From Nonomuraea fuscirosea (GTDB lineage Bacteria > Actinomycetota > Actinomycetes > Streptosporangiales > Streptosporangiaceae): a stretch of DNA of 64,000 nt. A program made the position numbers and the translations under genes. Below, one piece after another: positions 1 to 7,503 of the stretch; the first letter of the stretch is position 1; each line of letters starts with the position of its first letter. Below the pieces are notes generated by a model that was given only the letters and a program-made list of their open reading frames with translations, had not been told where the DNA came from and made no database searches. The DNA lies in the NCBI RefSeq assembly GCF_003001935.1, contig NZ_PVNG01000016.1, forward strand, positions 1 through 64,000, written 5' to 3'.

Positions 1-159
1 ACCCTGCTGGTCTCCGACAACGGCGTGGGCCTGGGCGAGGGCGGCCGGCGCAGCGGGCTGCGCAACATCGAGGAACGGGCCGGGCGGCTGGGCGGCACCG
101 CCCTGCTGGAGTCCCCTGACGAGGGTGGCACGCGGCTGAGGTGGACGATCCCTGTGTGA
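1..159 (+). CDS. Sensor histidine kinase, C-terminal end only
   Basis: The window opens inside this gene; only the last 52 codons are present. They read as the end of a HATPase_c domain: an SDNGVGL motif (the G1-type ATP-binding box), then SGLRNIEERAGRLGG (the G2-type box of NarL/DevS-family kinases), ending ...RWTIPV and a TGA. The LRNIEERA wording is typical of the HisKA_3 kinases paired with NarL-type response regulators, including redox/oxygen sensors such as DevS. The universal stress gene that follows is the kind of target such sensors control, but the partner regulator lies outside the window. Confidence 0.85.
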   Translation, partial: TLLVSDNGVGLGEGGRRSGLRNIEERAGRLGGTALLESPDEGGTRLRWTIPV

Positions 160-315
160 GGGCCACGCCCCGCGTGCCGGAGGGCTGGATCGGGTCGCCA
201 CGGATGAGCGCCGGGCTGGACGAGACGAGGACCAAAGTCCCCTCAGCACAGGGAGGACGCCTCTGAGCGGCGGGTCCCGCCTGCGGGAATCTGAAGGCGG
301 ATCTAGGAGGCGGCG

Positions 316-1146
316 ATGTCTCTGGACGAGCTCGGTGTGGTGGTGGGCTACGACGGTTCCTTGCCGGCACGGGAAGCCCTGCGATGGGCGGCCGCGGAGG
401 CTGCCGGCAGAGGGGTGCCGCTGACGGTGTGCCACGCGTGGGACTGGCCGTACCACGAGTGGCCGGGTGAGCTGGTGCCGCTCGAACTCGTCCGCCGCCC
501 CGCCCAGCGGCTGGTCAAGGCCGCGGCCACCTGGGCCGGACGGCACCATCCCGGCGTCGCGGTCAACACGCTGATCGACCGCGGCTCCCCGTCCGTGCTC
601 CTGACCGACCTGTCCGCCGCCGCCGAGCTGATCGTGGTGGGCAGCCGCGGGCACGGCGCCCTCCAGGGAATGGCGGTCGGCTCGGTGAGCGGTCATGTCG
701 TCTCCCGGGCCCGCTGTCCGGTGATCGTCATGCGCGGTGACTCGCAGGAGCGTGGCGCGCGCGAGGTCGTGGTGGGTTTCGACGGCTCCCCGGCGTCCAG
801 GGCCGCGCTGAGCTTCGCCGCCACGGAGGCGTACCGGCTGGGCAGCCCGATTCACGTCGTGATCGCCCGCCACGGCGGGGAGGCGGACCCGCTGGAGCCG
901 CGCATCCGGGCCCAGGGGCTCGCCTGGGACGAGCTGACCGCCCGGCAGGGCGCCCATCCGGACCTTCAGGCGAGCGTCGAGCTCGTGGACGAGCCCGCGC
1001 GCCGGGCGCTGCTCGAAGCGGCCCGCAAGGCCTGCCTGCTGGTGGTCGGGGCGCGCGGCCTGGGCGAGGTGCGGGGGCTGCTCCTCGGCTCCGTCAGCCA
1101 GGCCCTGGTCCACCACGCCCCGTGCCCCGTCGCCGTGGTGCACTGA
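316..1146 (+). CDS. Universal stress protein, tandem UspA domains
   Basis: A 276-residue cytoplasmic protein made of two UspA domains (about residues 6-140 and 148-275). Each ends in the ATP-binding G-2X-G-9X-G-S signature: VGSRGHGALQGMAVGS in the first half and VGARGLGEVRGLLLGS in the second. Tandem USPs of this length are common in actinobacteria and in mycobacteria belong to the hypoxia/nitric-oxide dormancy response. The ATG is preceded by AGGAGG at a good distance. The remnant histidine kinase upstream and the DoxX-type gene downstream fit a redox or oxygen-stress setting, but no DosR-type box was identified. Confidence 0.93.
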   Translation: MSLDELGVVVGYDGSLPAREALRWAAAEAAGRGVPLTVCHAWDWPYHEWPGELVPLELVRRPAQRLVKAAATWAGRHHPGVAVNTLIDRGSPSVLLTDLSAAAELIVVGSRGHGALQGMAVGSVSGHVVSRARCPVIVMRGDSQERGAREVVVGFDGSPASRAALSFAATEAYRLGSPIHVVIARHGGEADPLEPRIRAQGLAWDELTARQGAHPDLQASVELVDEPARRALLEAARKACLLVVGARGLGEVRGLLLGSVSQALVHHAPCPVAVVH

Positions 1147-1271
1147 CCGGCCGCGGCAGGGGACGAAGGTCCTGGTGCCGCGGGCCCTACGGCACTGCAG
1201 CGGAAGCCGCGTGAGCGGTGTGCTGGAGCTGACTCGGAAACGGCGCATCACCCCTCGGAAAGGGGGCCATC

Positions 1272-1796
1272 ATGAACGCCACCATCGGCAGGCCCGCCGT
1301 GCAGGCCGGAGCCACGCAAGCTCGCCGCCCGGTCGACTACGTGTGGGCCGCGGCCCGGATCGCGATCGGCTGGATCTTCCTCTGGGCGTTCCTGGACAAG
1401 ACCTTCGGCTGGGGCTTCGCCACCCCCGCCGACCGCGCCTGGATCAACGGCGGCAGCCCCACGACCGGCTTCCTCAAGGGCACCGGCGAGAACGCGCTCG
1501 GCGGCTTCTTCTCCGGCCTGGCGGGTCAGCTGTGGGTGGACTGGCTGTTCATGGCCGGCCAGCTCGGCATCGGCCTGGCGCTCGTCCTGGGCATCGGCAT
1601 CCGCGTCGCCGCCGGTGCGGGCACGCTCATGCTGGTCCTCATGTGGGCCGCCGAGCTGCCCCTGGCCAACAACCCGTTCATGGACGACCACATCGTCTAC
1701 GCGATCGTCCTCGTCGGCCTCGCCCTCACCGGAGCCGGCACCACGCTCGGCCTCGGCAACCTGCCGGTCGTCCAGCGCAACGCCTGGCTGAAGTAG
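1272..1796 (+). CDS. DoxX/DoxD-like membrane protein
   Basis: A 174-residue integral membrane protein with about four hydrophobic segments (near residues 19-40, 88-105, 112-130 and 140-160). The RIAIGWIFLWAFLDKTFGWGF stretch with a following loop is characteristic of the DoxX/thiosulfate:quinone oxidoreductase small-subunit family. In actinobacteria such proteins are found with stress and redox genes; the exact reaction is not predictable. The ATG start follows GGAAAGGGGG. It lies 125 bases downstream of the universal stress gene and is probably transcribed separately or with it. A strong hairpin follows. Confidence 0.75.
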   Translation: MNATIGRPAVQAGATQARRPVDYVWAAARIAIGWIFLWAFLDKTFGWGFATPADRAWINGGSPTTGFLKGTGENALGGFFSGLAGQLWVDWLFMAGQLGIGLALVLGIGIRVAAGAGTLMLVLMWAAELPLANNPFMDDHIVYAIVLVGLALTGAGTTLGLGNLPVVQRNAWLK

Positions 1797-1808
1797 TGCC
1801 GCGATACC

Positions 1809-1840
1809 GCGCCCACCTCCGGCAGGCCGGAGGTGGGCGC
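1809..1840. terminator. Bidirectional terminator hairpin
   Basis: A perfect 14-base-pair inverted repeat (GCGCCCACCTCCGG and its complement) with a four-base loop lies in the 51-base gap between the convergent DoxX-like gene and rpsR2. No T-tract is present, as is common in high-GC actinobacteria. It can stop transcription from both sides. Confidence 0.85.
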
Positions 1841-1847
1841 CGGTCGT

Positions 1848-2075
1848 TCAGGTGCCGGGGCGCGAGGCGTAGGGGAGCAGGGCCATCTCGCGCGCGGTCT
1901 TGACGGCGCGGGCGATCCGGCGCTGCTGCTGGACGGTGACGCCGGTGACTCGGCGACTGCGGATCTTGCCGCGGTCGGAGATGAACTTACGCAGCAGCGC
2001 GGTGTCCTTGTAGTCGATGCGGTCGGTGTTGAGCAGCGGGTTGGGCTTCTTGCGCGGGGCGCGGCGGGGCTTCAC
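1848..2075 (-). CDS. rpsR2: Zinc-independent 30S ribosomal protein bS18
   Basis: A 75-residue bS18 paralogue, matching the family through DYKDTALLRKFISDRGKIRSRRVTG and the REMALLPY end. The N-terminal CxxC pair that binds zinc in the housekeeping actinobacterial S18 is absent, so this is a C-minus version. Such copies replace the zinc-binding ribosomal protein in zinc starvation and free zinc for the cell. The GTG start overlaps the stop of the COG0523 gene by four bases (GTGA), so the two are co-transcribed and translationally coupled. AAGGAG lies just upstream. Confidence 0.95.
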   Translation of the reverse strand: MKPRRAPRKKPNPLLNTDRIDYKDTALLRKFISDRGKIRSRRVTGVTVQQQRRIARAVKTAREMALLPYASRPGT

Positions 2076-3193
2076 GCGATCTCCTTGAGGTCGAGGATGG
2101 GAGCGAACGGGTCGTCGTGGCCGGGGTGTTCGCCCTCGGCCAGCAGGCAGGAGTCGAGCAGGCCGTGCAGGCGTATGACGTCGAGGTCGGGGCCGGTGAA
2201 GACCAGGTGCTGGACCCGGTCACCGTGCTCGGGGTCCCAGTCGAGGGCGGCCGCCGCACGGCGGGCGGGAGAGACGAGGTCCCAGGCGGCTTCGGGCAGG
2301 GCGGCCAGCCACGGGCCGGCGTCCTCGACCGAGACGATTCCGGCGACGGCGTCCCACGCGAGGAGCTGACCGGGGCGGGTGGCCAGCCAGAAGCGGCCGC
2401 GGGAGCGAACGGACTCGGTGACCAGCTCGTCCACGGCCTCGAAGAGGCGGCCGGGATGCAGCGGGCGGCGGCTGTGCCAGACCGTCGTGACGATCTGCTC
2501 GGTCCTGGCGTCGGCGGGCAGGCGGGCGGTGCGGGGGTCCACGCGTTCGGCCAGCTCGGCCGGGCACAGGGCCGGGCCGGTGACCGCCGGCAGGCTTGCC
2601 ACGTCGTGCACCGGGGTGAGCGGGGCGAGGTGGGTGAGCACCCGCAGCGACAGCTCGTGGTCGTCCTCGTCCCCGCCGTGCAGGACCAGGCCGGTGGCGT
2701 ACTCGAGCTGCCGGGCCAGGACCTCGGCCAGATAGCGCTGGTCGCCCGCGGCCGCGGACCGGCCGACCTCGCGGAGGCGCTCGCCGCGGGTGAGGTCGTC
2801 GGGCAGGCCGCCGGCATCCAGTGCGGTGAGCACGGCCGTGAGCCGCAGGATCTCCTGGGCTTCGGCGCAGCCGATCGCCTCGGCGACCGAGCGCGGCTCG
2901 ACCGAGTCCCACAGGTCCACGATCAGCAGGGGCGTGCCGGGCGCCAGCACGACGAGCCGGGGGAGCAGGTCCTCGCGGACGGTGCAGGTCACGCAGCCGT
3001 GGGCGAGACGCACGTCGGCCGTCTCCAGCACCTGGCCGCCGTCGCGGACGATGCGCCGTACGCGGCCACGGGTGACGTCGGCGAGATCGTGGTGGACGGC
3101 GACGGAGCCGGGACAGCGCGTGAGCAACTCGTCGACGGCAGCGGTACGAGCCGCGCCGTGCAAGCCGGCGACGAGGACGACAGGGGTGGACAT
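2072..3193 (-). CDS. COG0523 (CobW-type) zinc-response GTPase-like protein
   Basis: A 373-residue COG0523 protein, the family of putative zinc metallochaperones induced by zinc starvation. A metal-binding CVTC lies at residues 67-70 (family form usually CxCC), and the CobW C-terminal domain covers about residues 245-350. The N-terminal P-loop reads GLHGAARTA instead of GxxGxGKT, so the nucleotide-binding lysine is missing; GTPase activity is doubtful or altered. I chose the ATG at 3193 because the Zur-like box at 3214-3228 would otherwise lie inside the gene. It is divergent from the zinc-free ribosomal operon and coupled to rpsR2, matching known actinobacterial Zur regulons. Confidence 0.9.
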   Translation of the reverse strand: MSTPVVLVAGLHGAARTAAVDELLTRCPGSVAVHHDLADVTRGRVRRIVRDGGQVLETADVRLAHGCVTCTVREDLLPRLVVLAPGTPLLIVDLWDSVEPRSVAEAIGCAEAQEILRLTAVLTALDAGGLPDDLTRGERLREVGRSAAAGDQRYLAEVLARQLEYATGLVLHGGDEDDHELSLRVLTHLAPLTPVHDVASLPAVTGPALCPAELAERVDPRTARLPADARTEQIVTTVWHSRRPLHPGRLFEAVDELVTESVRSRGRFWLATRPGQLLAWDAVAGIVSVEDAGPWLAALPEAAWDLVSPARRAAAALDWDPEHGDRVQHLVFTGPDLDVIRLHGLLDSCLLAEGEHPGHDDPFAPILDLKEIA

Positions 3194-3213
3194 CCAGCCT
3201 CCCAATTGCGGAA

Positions 3214-3228
3214 TGAAAATCATTGTCG
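3214..3228. promoter_or_regulatory. Zur-like box for the C-minus ribosomal genes
   Basis: TGAAAATCATTGTCG matches the Streptomyces Zur consensus TGAAAATGATTTTCA at 12 of 15 positions by eye. It lies between the divergent COG0523 gene (start 3193) and rpmG2 (start 3267), so one zinc-loaded Zur site can repress both directions. The gene content on both sides is a textbook zinc-starvation set, which supports the call. Confidence 0.85.
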
Positions 3229-3266
3229 TTATGCTGGCACAGTATCGCACGCCGAAAGGAACCGCT

Positions 3267-3431
3267 TTGGCAAGGAATGAGGTGCTACCCGTGATCAGAC
3301 TCAAGTCCACGGCCGGCACCGGCTACACGTACGTGACCACCAAGAACCGGCGCAACGACCCCGACCGGCTCACCCTGCGCAAGTACGACCCGACCCTCCG
3401 CCGGCACGTCCTGTTCAGGGAGGAGCGATGA
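3267..3431 (+). CDS. rpmG2: Zinc-independent 50S ribosomal protein bL33
   Basis: A 54-residue bL33 with the family core STAGTGYTYVTTKNRRN and the FREER end. The two CxxC zinc motifs of C-plus L33 are missing. I place the start at TTG 3267: it restores the conserved N-terminus MARNEVLPVIRLKS and has GAAAGGA about seven bases upstream. It is the first gene of a tight operon (stop/start overlap with rpmB2) directly under the Zur-like box. Confidence 0.93.
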   Translation: MARNEVLPVIRLKSTAGTGYTYVTTKNRRNDPDRLTLRKYDPTLRRHVLFREER

Positions 3432-3661
3432 AGAACTGCCAGCTCACCGGGGTCAAGTCGGTGTTCGGCAACAACGTCTCCCATTCCCACCGCCGCACCC
3501 GGCGCCGCTGGAACCCCAACATCCAGCAGCGCCGCTACTGGCTGCCGAGCGAGGATCGCTTCGTCCGGCTCACGCTCAGCGCCCGCGCGATCAGGACGGT
3601 CGACAAGATCGGCGTCGAGGCGGCCGTCGCGCGGATCCGCGCCAGGGGAGAGCGGATCTGA
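3428..3661 (+). CDS. rpmB2: 50S ribosomal protein bL28, zinc-starvation paralogue
   Basis: A 77-residue bL28 (conserved FGNNVSHSHRRTRRRWNPNIQ). Only one cysteine, at residue 4, remains, so it cannot form the zinc site of C-plus L28. The ATG overlaps the rpmG2 stop by four bases and has GGGAGGAG in front. It is the second gene of the rpmG2-rpmB2-rpsN2-rpmF2 operon. Confidence 0.93.
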   Translation: MKNCQLTGVKSVFGNNVSHSHRRTRRRWNPNIQQRRYWLPSEDRFVRLTLSARAIRTVDKIGVEAAVARIRARGERI

Positions 3662-3960
3662 TGGCGAAGAAGAGCAAGATCGCCGCCAACGAGCGGCGCA
3701 AGGCCGTCGTCGCCCGGTACGCCGGGCGGCGCGCCGAGCTGAAGGAGATCATCCGCACCGGCGCACCCCAGGACCGCGCGGACGCGGCTCGCGAGCTGGC
3801 CCGCCAGCCGCGCGACGCCAGCGCCACCCGCGTGCGCAACCGTGACTCCGTCGACGGCCGTCCTCGTGGGCATCTGACCAAGTTCGGGCTGTCGCGGGTG
3901 CGCTTCCGGGAGATGGCGCACCGCGGCGAACTGCCCGGCATCACGAAGGCGAGCTGGTAG
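3661..3960 (+). CDS. rpsN2: Zinc-independent 30S ribosomal protein uS14
   Basis: A 99-residue long-type uS14 without the CxxC pairs of the short zinc-binding form. The C-terminal part is conserved: RNRDSVDGRPRGHLTKFGLSRVRFREMAHRGELPG, ending KASW. The ATG shares its first base with the rpmB2 stop, so translation is coupled. It replaces the zinc-binding S14 in low zinc. Confidence 0.95.
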   Translation: MAKKSKIAANERRKAVVARYAGRRAELKEIIRTGAPQDRADAARELARQPRDASATRVRNRDSVDGRPRGHLTKFGLSRVRFREMAHRGELPGITKASW

Positions 3961-3962
3961 CC

Positions 3963-4046
3963 GTGGCCGTGCCCAAGCACAAAACGTCCCGCGGTAACAC
4001 CCTGCACCGCCGCAGCCAAAGGCCTCGGCCGCCGCGGCGAGGGTGA
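3963..4046 (+). pseudogene. rpmF2: Frameshifted remnant of ribosomal protein bL32
   Basis: Two bases after the rpsN2 stop a GTG opens the bL32 N-terminus MAVPKHKTSRGNTLHRRSQ, but this frame ends after 27 residues with PRPPRRG and TGA. In family members SQ is normally followed by WKA. A KASAAARVTY reading appears in another frame immediately after, which suggests a loss of about four bases at 4017-4022. Normal L32 is about 55-60 residues. The truncated product is unlikely to fold as L32. Either the gene is dead, or the sequence has an error here. Confidence 0.7.
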
Positions 4047-4289
4047 CGTACCCGCCCCGCGGCGCGGCCACTTTCGGTGCGGCGTTCTGCGGGTCGCCGG
4101 CGAGCTCCGTGCGCGGCGCGGGGCTCGCTGCGACGTACCGGACAACGTGCTGGAGTCGGCCACCACTCCGCCGAGACGTTGTCATGGCCGGTGCGCCGGC
4201 ATGATCGCTCATGCAGGTGATGCGAGGTCATCAACACGTACATGAGGCTTCTCGTGACAGCGAGAACCGGGGTTCCGCTTTTCCATTTG

Positions 4290-4305
4290 ATCGACTATCG
4301 TCGAT
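4290..4305. promoter_or_regulatory. ArsR operator upstream of the arsR-arsM unit
   Basis: ATCGACTATCGTCGAT is a perfect six-base inverted repeat (ATCGAC/GTCGAT) with a four-base centre, ending five bases before the arsR ATG at 4311. Its position and symmetry fit autoregulation by the ArsR encoded next to it. The rest of 4047-4289 shows no gene I can support. Confidence 0.65.
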
Positions 4306-4310
4306 TGACG

Positions 4311-4646
4311 ATGAATAAGACCATGGGGCCCTTGCCGCGCGCGGAGGCCGAGGAGTACGCGAGCTGGTTCAAGGCTCTGGCCGACGCCACTCGCATCCAG
4401 ATCGTGTCGCTGCTGGCCCGGCAGCGTACGCCGATGAGTGTGGGCGAGATCGTGAACGCCTCCGGGGTGGGCCAGTCCACCGTGTCGCACCACCTGAAGA
4501 TCCTGGCCGAGGTGCGGTTCGTCCTGGTCGAGCGGCAGGGCACCTCCAGCCTGTACCGGATCAACGAGAACTGCGTGAGCTGCTTTCCGACCGCCGCCGA
4601 CGTGGTCATGGGCAACCCCGTCCCGGCCGCGCCCACCTGCGAGTGA
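4311..4646 (+). CDS. arsR: ArsR/SmtB-family repressor
   Basis: A 111-residue winged-helix repressor. The recognition helix region reads SGVGQSTVSHHLKILAEV. A C-terminal CVSC pair (about residues 87-90) is a plausible As(III) site; this differs from the ELCVCDL site of the other ArsR proteins here. I chose the ATG at 4311 rather than 4242, because the operator would otherwise be inside the gene. It lies 12 bases upstream of the ArsM fusion, with GAAGGAGG between, so the pair is an arsenic-inducible operon. Confidence 0.9.
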   Translation: MNKTMGPLPRAEAEEYASWFKALADATRIQIVSLLARQRTPMSVGEIVNASGVGQSTVSHHLKILAEVRFVLVERQGTSSLYRINENCVSCFPTAADVVMGNPVPAAPTCE

Positions 4647-4658
4647 AGGAGGTCCGTC

Positions 4659-5882
4659 ATGGCGCACGATGAGATCATCGACCGCTACTCCGCCCTGGCC
4701 CGTGCCGCGGAGGCCGGCCGGACGGTCGTCGACTGCGGGCAGGAGGAGTTCGACCGGGGAGTCTTCGGCGCGGCCGGTTACGGCGACCTCGGGGCGCTGC
4801 CCGAGGGGGCGGTGCGGGCGAGCCTGGGCTGCGGCAATCCGCTGGCGGTCGCAGATCTGCGCGCCGGCGAGGTGGTGCTGGATCTGGGCTCGGGCGGCGG
4901 GATCGACGTGCTGCTGTCGGCGCGCCGGGTCGGCCCGCACGGCAAGGTGTACGGGGTGGACGCCAGCGCGGACATGCTGGCGCTGGCCCGGCGCAACGCC
5001 GAGCAGGCCGGCGCGCGCAACGTGGAGTTCCTGCACGGCACGATCGAGCGGATACCGCTGCCGGACCGTTCGGTGGACGTGGTCATCTCCAACTGCGTGA
5101 TCAATCTGTCCGGTGACAAGGCGTCGGTGCTGTCGGAGGCGTTCCGGGTACTGCGGCCGGGCGGCCGGTTCGGCGTCAGCGACGTCGTGGTCGAGGATGA
5201 CGTCGATCAGGCCCGTCGTCTGGCTGCCGAGCAGCGGATCGGCTGCGTGGCCGGGGCGCTTCCCGTGGGCGAGTACCGCGCTTCGCTGGCGGCGGCTGGG
5301 TTCGTCGGCGTGCGGATCACCTTGACCGCCGACCATGGCGACGGCGTACATTCGGCGATCGTCCAGGCCGCCAAGCCTGCCGCTGGACCGGGCTTGGAGA
5401 TCCGGCCGATGCGGGAGACCGACGCCGAGCAGGTGCTGGCCATCTACCAGGCCGGACTGGACACGGGACAGGCCAGCTTCGAAACCGCTGTGCCCAGCTG
5501 GGAAGGCTTCACCGCCGCCCGGCTGGAGCACCTGCGCCATGTGGCCGTCGACACCGAGACGGGGCAACTGGTCGGCTGGGTGGCGGCCTCCCGGGTTTCG
5601 CCCAGGCCCGTCTATGCCGGCGTGATCGAGCACAGCATCTACGTCCACCCTGGCTGTCAGTCGCATGGGATCGGCCGCGCCCTGCTGGAAGCCTTCGTCG
5701 CAGCCGCCGAGGGCGCGGGGGTGTGGACCATCCAGTCCGGGGTCTTTCCCGAGAACGCCGCCAGCCTCGCGCTCCACCAGGCGCTCGGCTTCCGGAAGGT
5801 GGGCGTGCGCGAACGTGTCGGACGCCACCACGGCGTCTGGCGCGACGTGGTCCTCATCGAACGTCGCAGTCCGGCGCGCTAA
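4659..5882 (+). CDS. arsM: Arsenite methyltransferase fused to an ArsN-type acetyltransferase
   Basis: A 407-residue two-domain protein. Residues 1-240 are an ArsM-type SAM methyltransferase: LDLGSGGGIDVLLSARRVG is the SAM loop, and cysteines lie at 26, 58, 146 and 196. The 146/196 pair, with its 50-residue spacing, corresponds to the catalytic As(III)-binding pair of characterised ArsM. Residues 245-405 are a GNAT domain of the phosphinothricin/arsinothricin acetyltransferase type (HSIYVHPGCQSHGIGRALLE and the acceptor-side FPENAASLALHQALGF). Together they could methylate inorganic arsenic and acetylate an arsenical such as arsinothricin. Start ATG follows GAAGGAGG. Confidence 0.88.
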   Translation: MAHDEIIDRYSALARAAEAGRTVVDCGQEEFDRGVFGAAGYGDLGALPEGAVRASLGCGNPLAVADLRAGEVVLDLGSGGGIDVLLSARRVGPHGKVYGVDASADMLALARRNAEQAGARNVEFLHGTIERIPLPDRSVDVVISNCVINLSGDKASVLSEAFRVLRPGGRFGVSDVVVEDDVDQARRLAAEQRIGCVAGALPVGEYRASLAAAGFVGVRITLTADHGDGVHSAIVQAAKPAAGPGLEIRPMRETDAEQVLAIYQAGLDTGQASFETAVPSWEGFTAARLEHLRHVAVDTETGQLVGWVAASRVSPRPVYAGVIEHSIYVHPGCQSHGIGRALLEAFVAAAEGAGVWTIQSGVFPENAASLALHQALGFRKVGVRERVGRHHGVWRDVVLIERRSPAR

Positions 5883-6457
5883 GCCGCCAGCATGGGAGGA
5901 AGGGCACGCACCACGGCGAGGAGGCGAATCAGGCTCGCGGGTACGGCCGCGGCCAACGGCCACACCGGGCCGGTCGAGAAGTGCAGCGCCGTGGTCATCA
6001 TCAGTCCGTCCAGCAGGATCAGCCCGAGCGCGCCTGCGATCACGGTCAGGCGCGTCCGGCGGTGGACCCGTGGCCGCAGGGCCGCGGCGAGGAGCAGGCC
6101 GACGACGGTCAGCAGCGCGACGCCGTACAGGACTTTGACCGGTGTGGGCAGCGGCCACGCCCATGCCTGGCCGGTGATGAGCGTCGCGGCCCAGAGGGCG
6201 GCCATGATCGGCCCGGTGGCCAGCAGCATCAGAGCGGTGCGCCGCCAGGGTGAGACGCGGACGAACGCGGCCGTGATCGTGTCGGCGTCGCCGAACTCGG
6301 CGATCGTCGCCCGGGCGGCGACGTCGGGATCGCCATGGCGGCGTAGCTGATCCGCGTAGGCCTCGTGCAGCCCGTCGGCCAGTTCTTCGACCGCTTCGGC
6401 GGGCAGGCGGGCGGCCAGGATGGCGAGTTGCGCGGCGATCAACTCGTGGCCGGCCAT
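5879..6457 (-). CDS. Membrane protein with HAAS-like N-terminal domain
   Basis: A 192-residue protein. Residues 1-65 are a soluble helical part of the HAAS/permease-prefix type, with VEELADGLHEAYADQL and a DPDVAARATIAEFGD motif. Four hydrophobic segments follow (about 70-95, 105-125, 138-158 and 165-185). Genes of this type are almost always paired with PadR regulators, as here: its start lies inside the PadR gene with a 19-base overlap. Function is unknown; envelope stress or transport control is usual for the association. Confidence 0.7.
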   Translation of the reverse strand: MAGHELIAAQLAILAARLPAEAVEELADGLHEAYADQLRRHGDPDVAARATIAEFGDADTITAAFVRVSPWRRTALMLLATGPIMAALWAATLITGQAWAWPLPTPVKVLYGVALLTVVGLLLAAALRPRVHRRTRLTVIAGALGLILLDGLMMTTALHFSTGPVWPLAAAVPASLIRLLAVVRALPPMLAA

Positions 6458-6777
6458 GACCGTGTCCCCAGTGCGGCGGTGATCGCGGTGGCGAACTCCT
6501 GCCAGCCGGTGCGTTCCCTGCTGAGCACCGTACGGCCGGCGGCGGTGAGCTCATAGGTGCGGCGGCGACGGCCGCCGACGACCGACCAGTCGCCCGCGAT
6601 GAGCCCGGCGCGCTCCAACCGGTGCAGTGCCGGGTAGATCGTGCCGGTGGGCAGGTCTATGCGGCCCTCTGTGGCCTCTCGCAAAGCCTCCTTGACGGCG
6701 TAGCCGTGACGCGGGCCGTCTTCGAGGGCGGCCAGCAGCAGCCCGTCGAGGTGTCCTTTCAGCGCTTCGGCCCTCAT
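6439..6777 (-). CDS. PadR-family transcriptional regulator
   Basis: A 112-residue PadR protein: LLLAALEDGPRHGYAVKEAL is the first helix pair, LPTGTIYPALHRLERAGLI the recognition helix, and GGRRRRTYELTAAG the wing. It is short, like the dimeric PadR-s1 class. It overlaps the HAAS-type membrane gene and is divergent from another membrane gene. A long perfect palindrome between the two is its likely operator. Confidence 0.9.
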   Translation of the reverse strand: MRAEALKGHLDGLLLAALEDGPRHGYAVKEALREATEGRIDLPTGTIYPALHRLERAGLIAGDWSVVGGRRRRTYELTAAGRTVLSRERTGWQEFATAITAALGTRSWPATS

Positions 6778-6829
6778 AGGTAGTAACGCTATATCGGGCC
6801 TTGGCGGGCGGCAACGGCCGGAGTAGCGT

Positions 6830-6858
6830 CCCTATAGGTAGTGATACAACCTATAGGG
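6830..6858. promoter_or_regulatory. PadR operator palindrome
   Basis: CCCTATAGGT (6830-6839) and its exact complement ACCTATAGGG (6849-6858) are separated by nine bases. The site is AT-richer than its surroundings. It covers the start region of the rightward gene (start 6867) and lies 53 bases before the PadR start. A partial copy (TAGGTAGTAACG) lies at 6777-6788 near the PadR start. Confidence 0.75.
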
Positions 6859-6866
6859 AGTGCGCG

Positions 6867-7355
6867 GTGGACATCCTCGGCATCCCGATCCCTGACGCTG
6901 GACCGGTCTATCTGACCGCGCTGGCCGTTCACATCCCCACCGGTCTGACCTGCGTGATTTCAGGTGCCGTGGCGGCGCTGACCCGCAAGGGCGGCGCCGC
7001 GCACCGGCGCTTCGGCCGCGTGTACGTCTGGGGCCTGGCGGTGGTGTTCGGCACGATGACCGTGATGTCGGCGATCCGGTGGCGGGAGAACGCTCATCTG
7101 TTCTTCATCGGTGTCGTGGCCCTCGCCGCGGGCTGCGCCGGCTATCTGGACCGGCGCGGCCGGCTGTCCGACCGAGTGCACATCACCTGCATGGGCGTGT
7201 CCTACGTGGCGCTGCTGACCGCCTTCTACGTCGACAACGGCCCGCACCTGCCGCTGTGGGATCGCCTGCCGACGTGGGCATTCTGGCTGCTTCCCTCCCT
7301 GCTCGGACTTCCGGTCATCTTCCGGGCGATCAGGGCAAGGAAGCCGGCATCGTGA
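6867..7355 (+). CDS. DUF2306-like membrane protein
   Basis: A 162-residue membrane protein with about four transmembrane segments (near residues 14-38, 52-72, 76-95 and 135-155). The early pair of histidines, in VHIPTG and AHRRFGRVYVWG, resembles DUF2306-type proteins, whose function is unknown. I start it at GTG 6867, directly after the palindromic operator, whose right half supplies GGGAG as ribosome site. It is probably controlled by the divergent PadR. Confidence 0.6.
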   Translation: MDILGIPIPDAGPVYLTALAVHIPTGLTCVISGAVAALTRKGGAAHRRFGRVYVWGLAVVFGTMTVMSAIRWRENAHLFFIGVVALAAGCAGYLDRRGRLSDRVHITCMGVSYVALLTAFYVDNGPHLPLWDRLPTWAFWLLPSLLGLPVIFRAIRARKPAS

Positions 7356-7410
7356 ATCGTCACGCGGACAGGCGGCGACTTGGCACTGGTGAGCGCTGTC
7401 ACCCGAGGCT

Positions 7411-7436
7411 GGACCGGCCCTCCTCCTTGCCGGTCC
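7411..7436. terminator. Hairpin after the DUF2306-like gene
   Basis: GGACCGGC and GCCGGTCC form a perfect eight-base stem with a ten-base loop, 55 bases after the stop. It separates this gene from the arsR-acr3-arsC promoter. No T-tract. Confidence 0.5.
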
Positions 7437-7455
7437 ATCCTGGCTTTGATATGTG

Positions 7456-7475
7456 TCAATATAGAGAGACATTGA
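7456..7475. promoter_or_regulatory. Candidate ArsR operator before arsR-acr3-arsC
   Basis: An AT-rich patch carries TCAAT (7456-7460) and ATTGA (7471-7475), a small inverted repeat of the TCAAn-nTTGA kind used by ArsR proteins with the CVCD motif. It lies 29 bases before the repressor start. Confidence 0.55.
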
Positions 7476-7503
7476 TTTCGATGGCTGTCTATACGGAGTA
7501 GAT

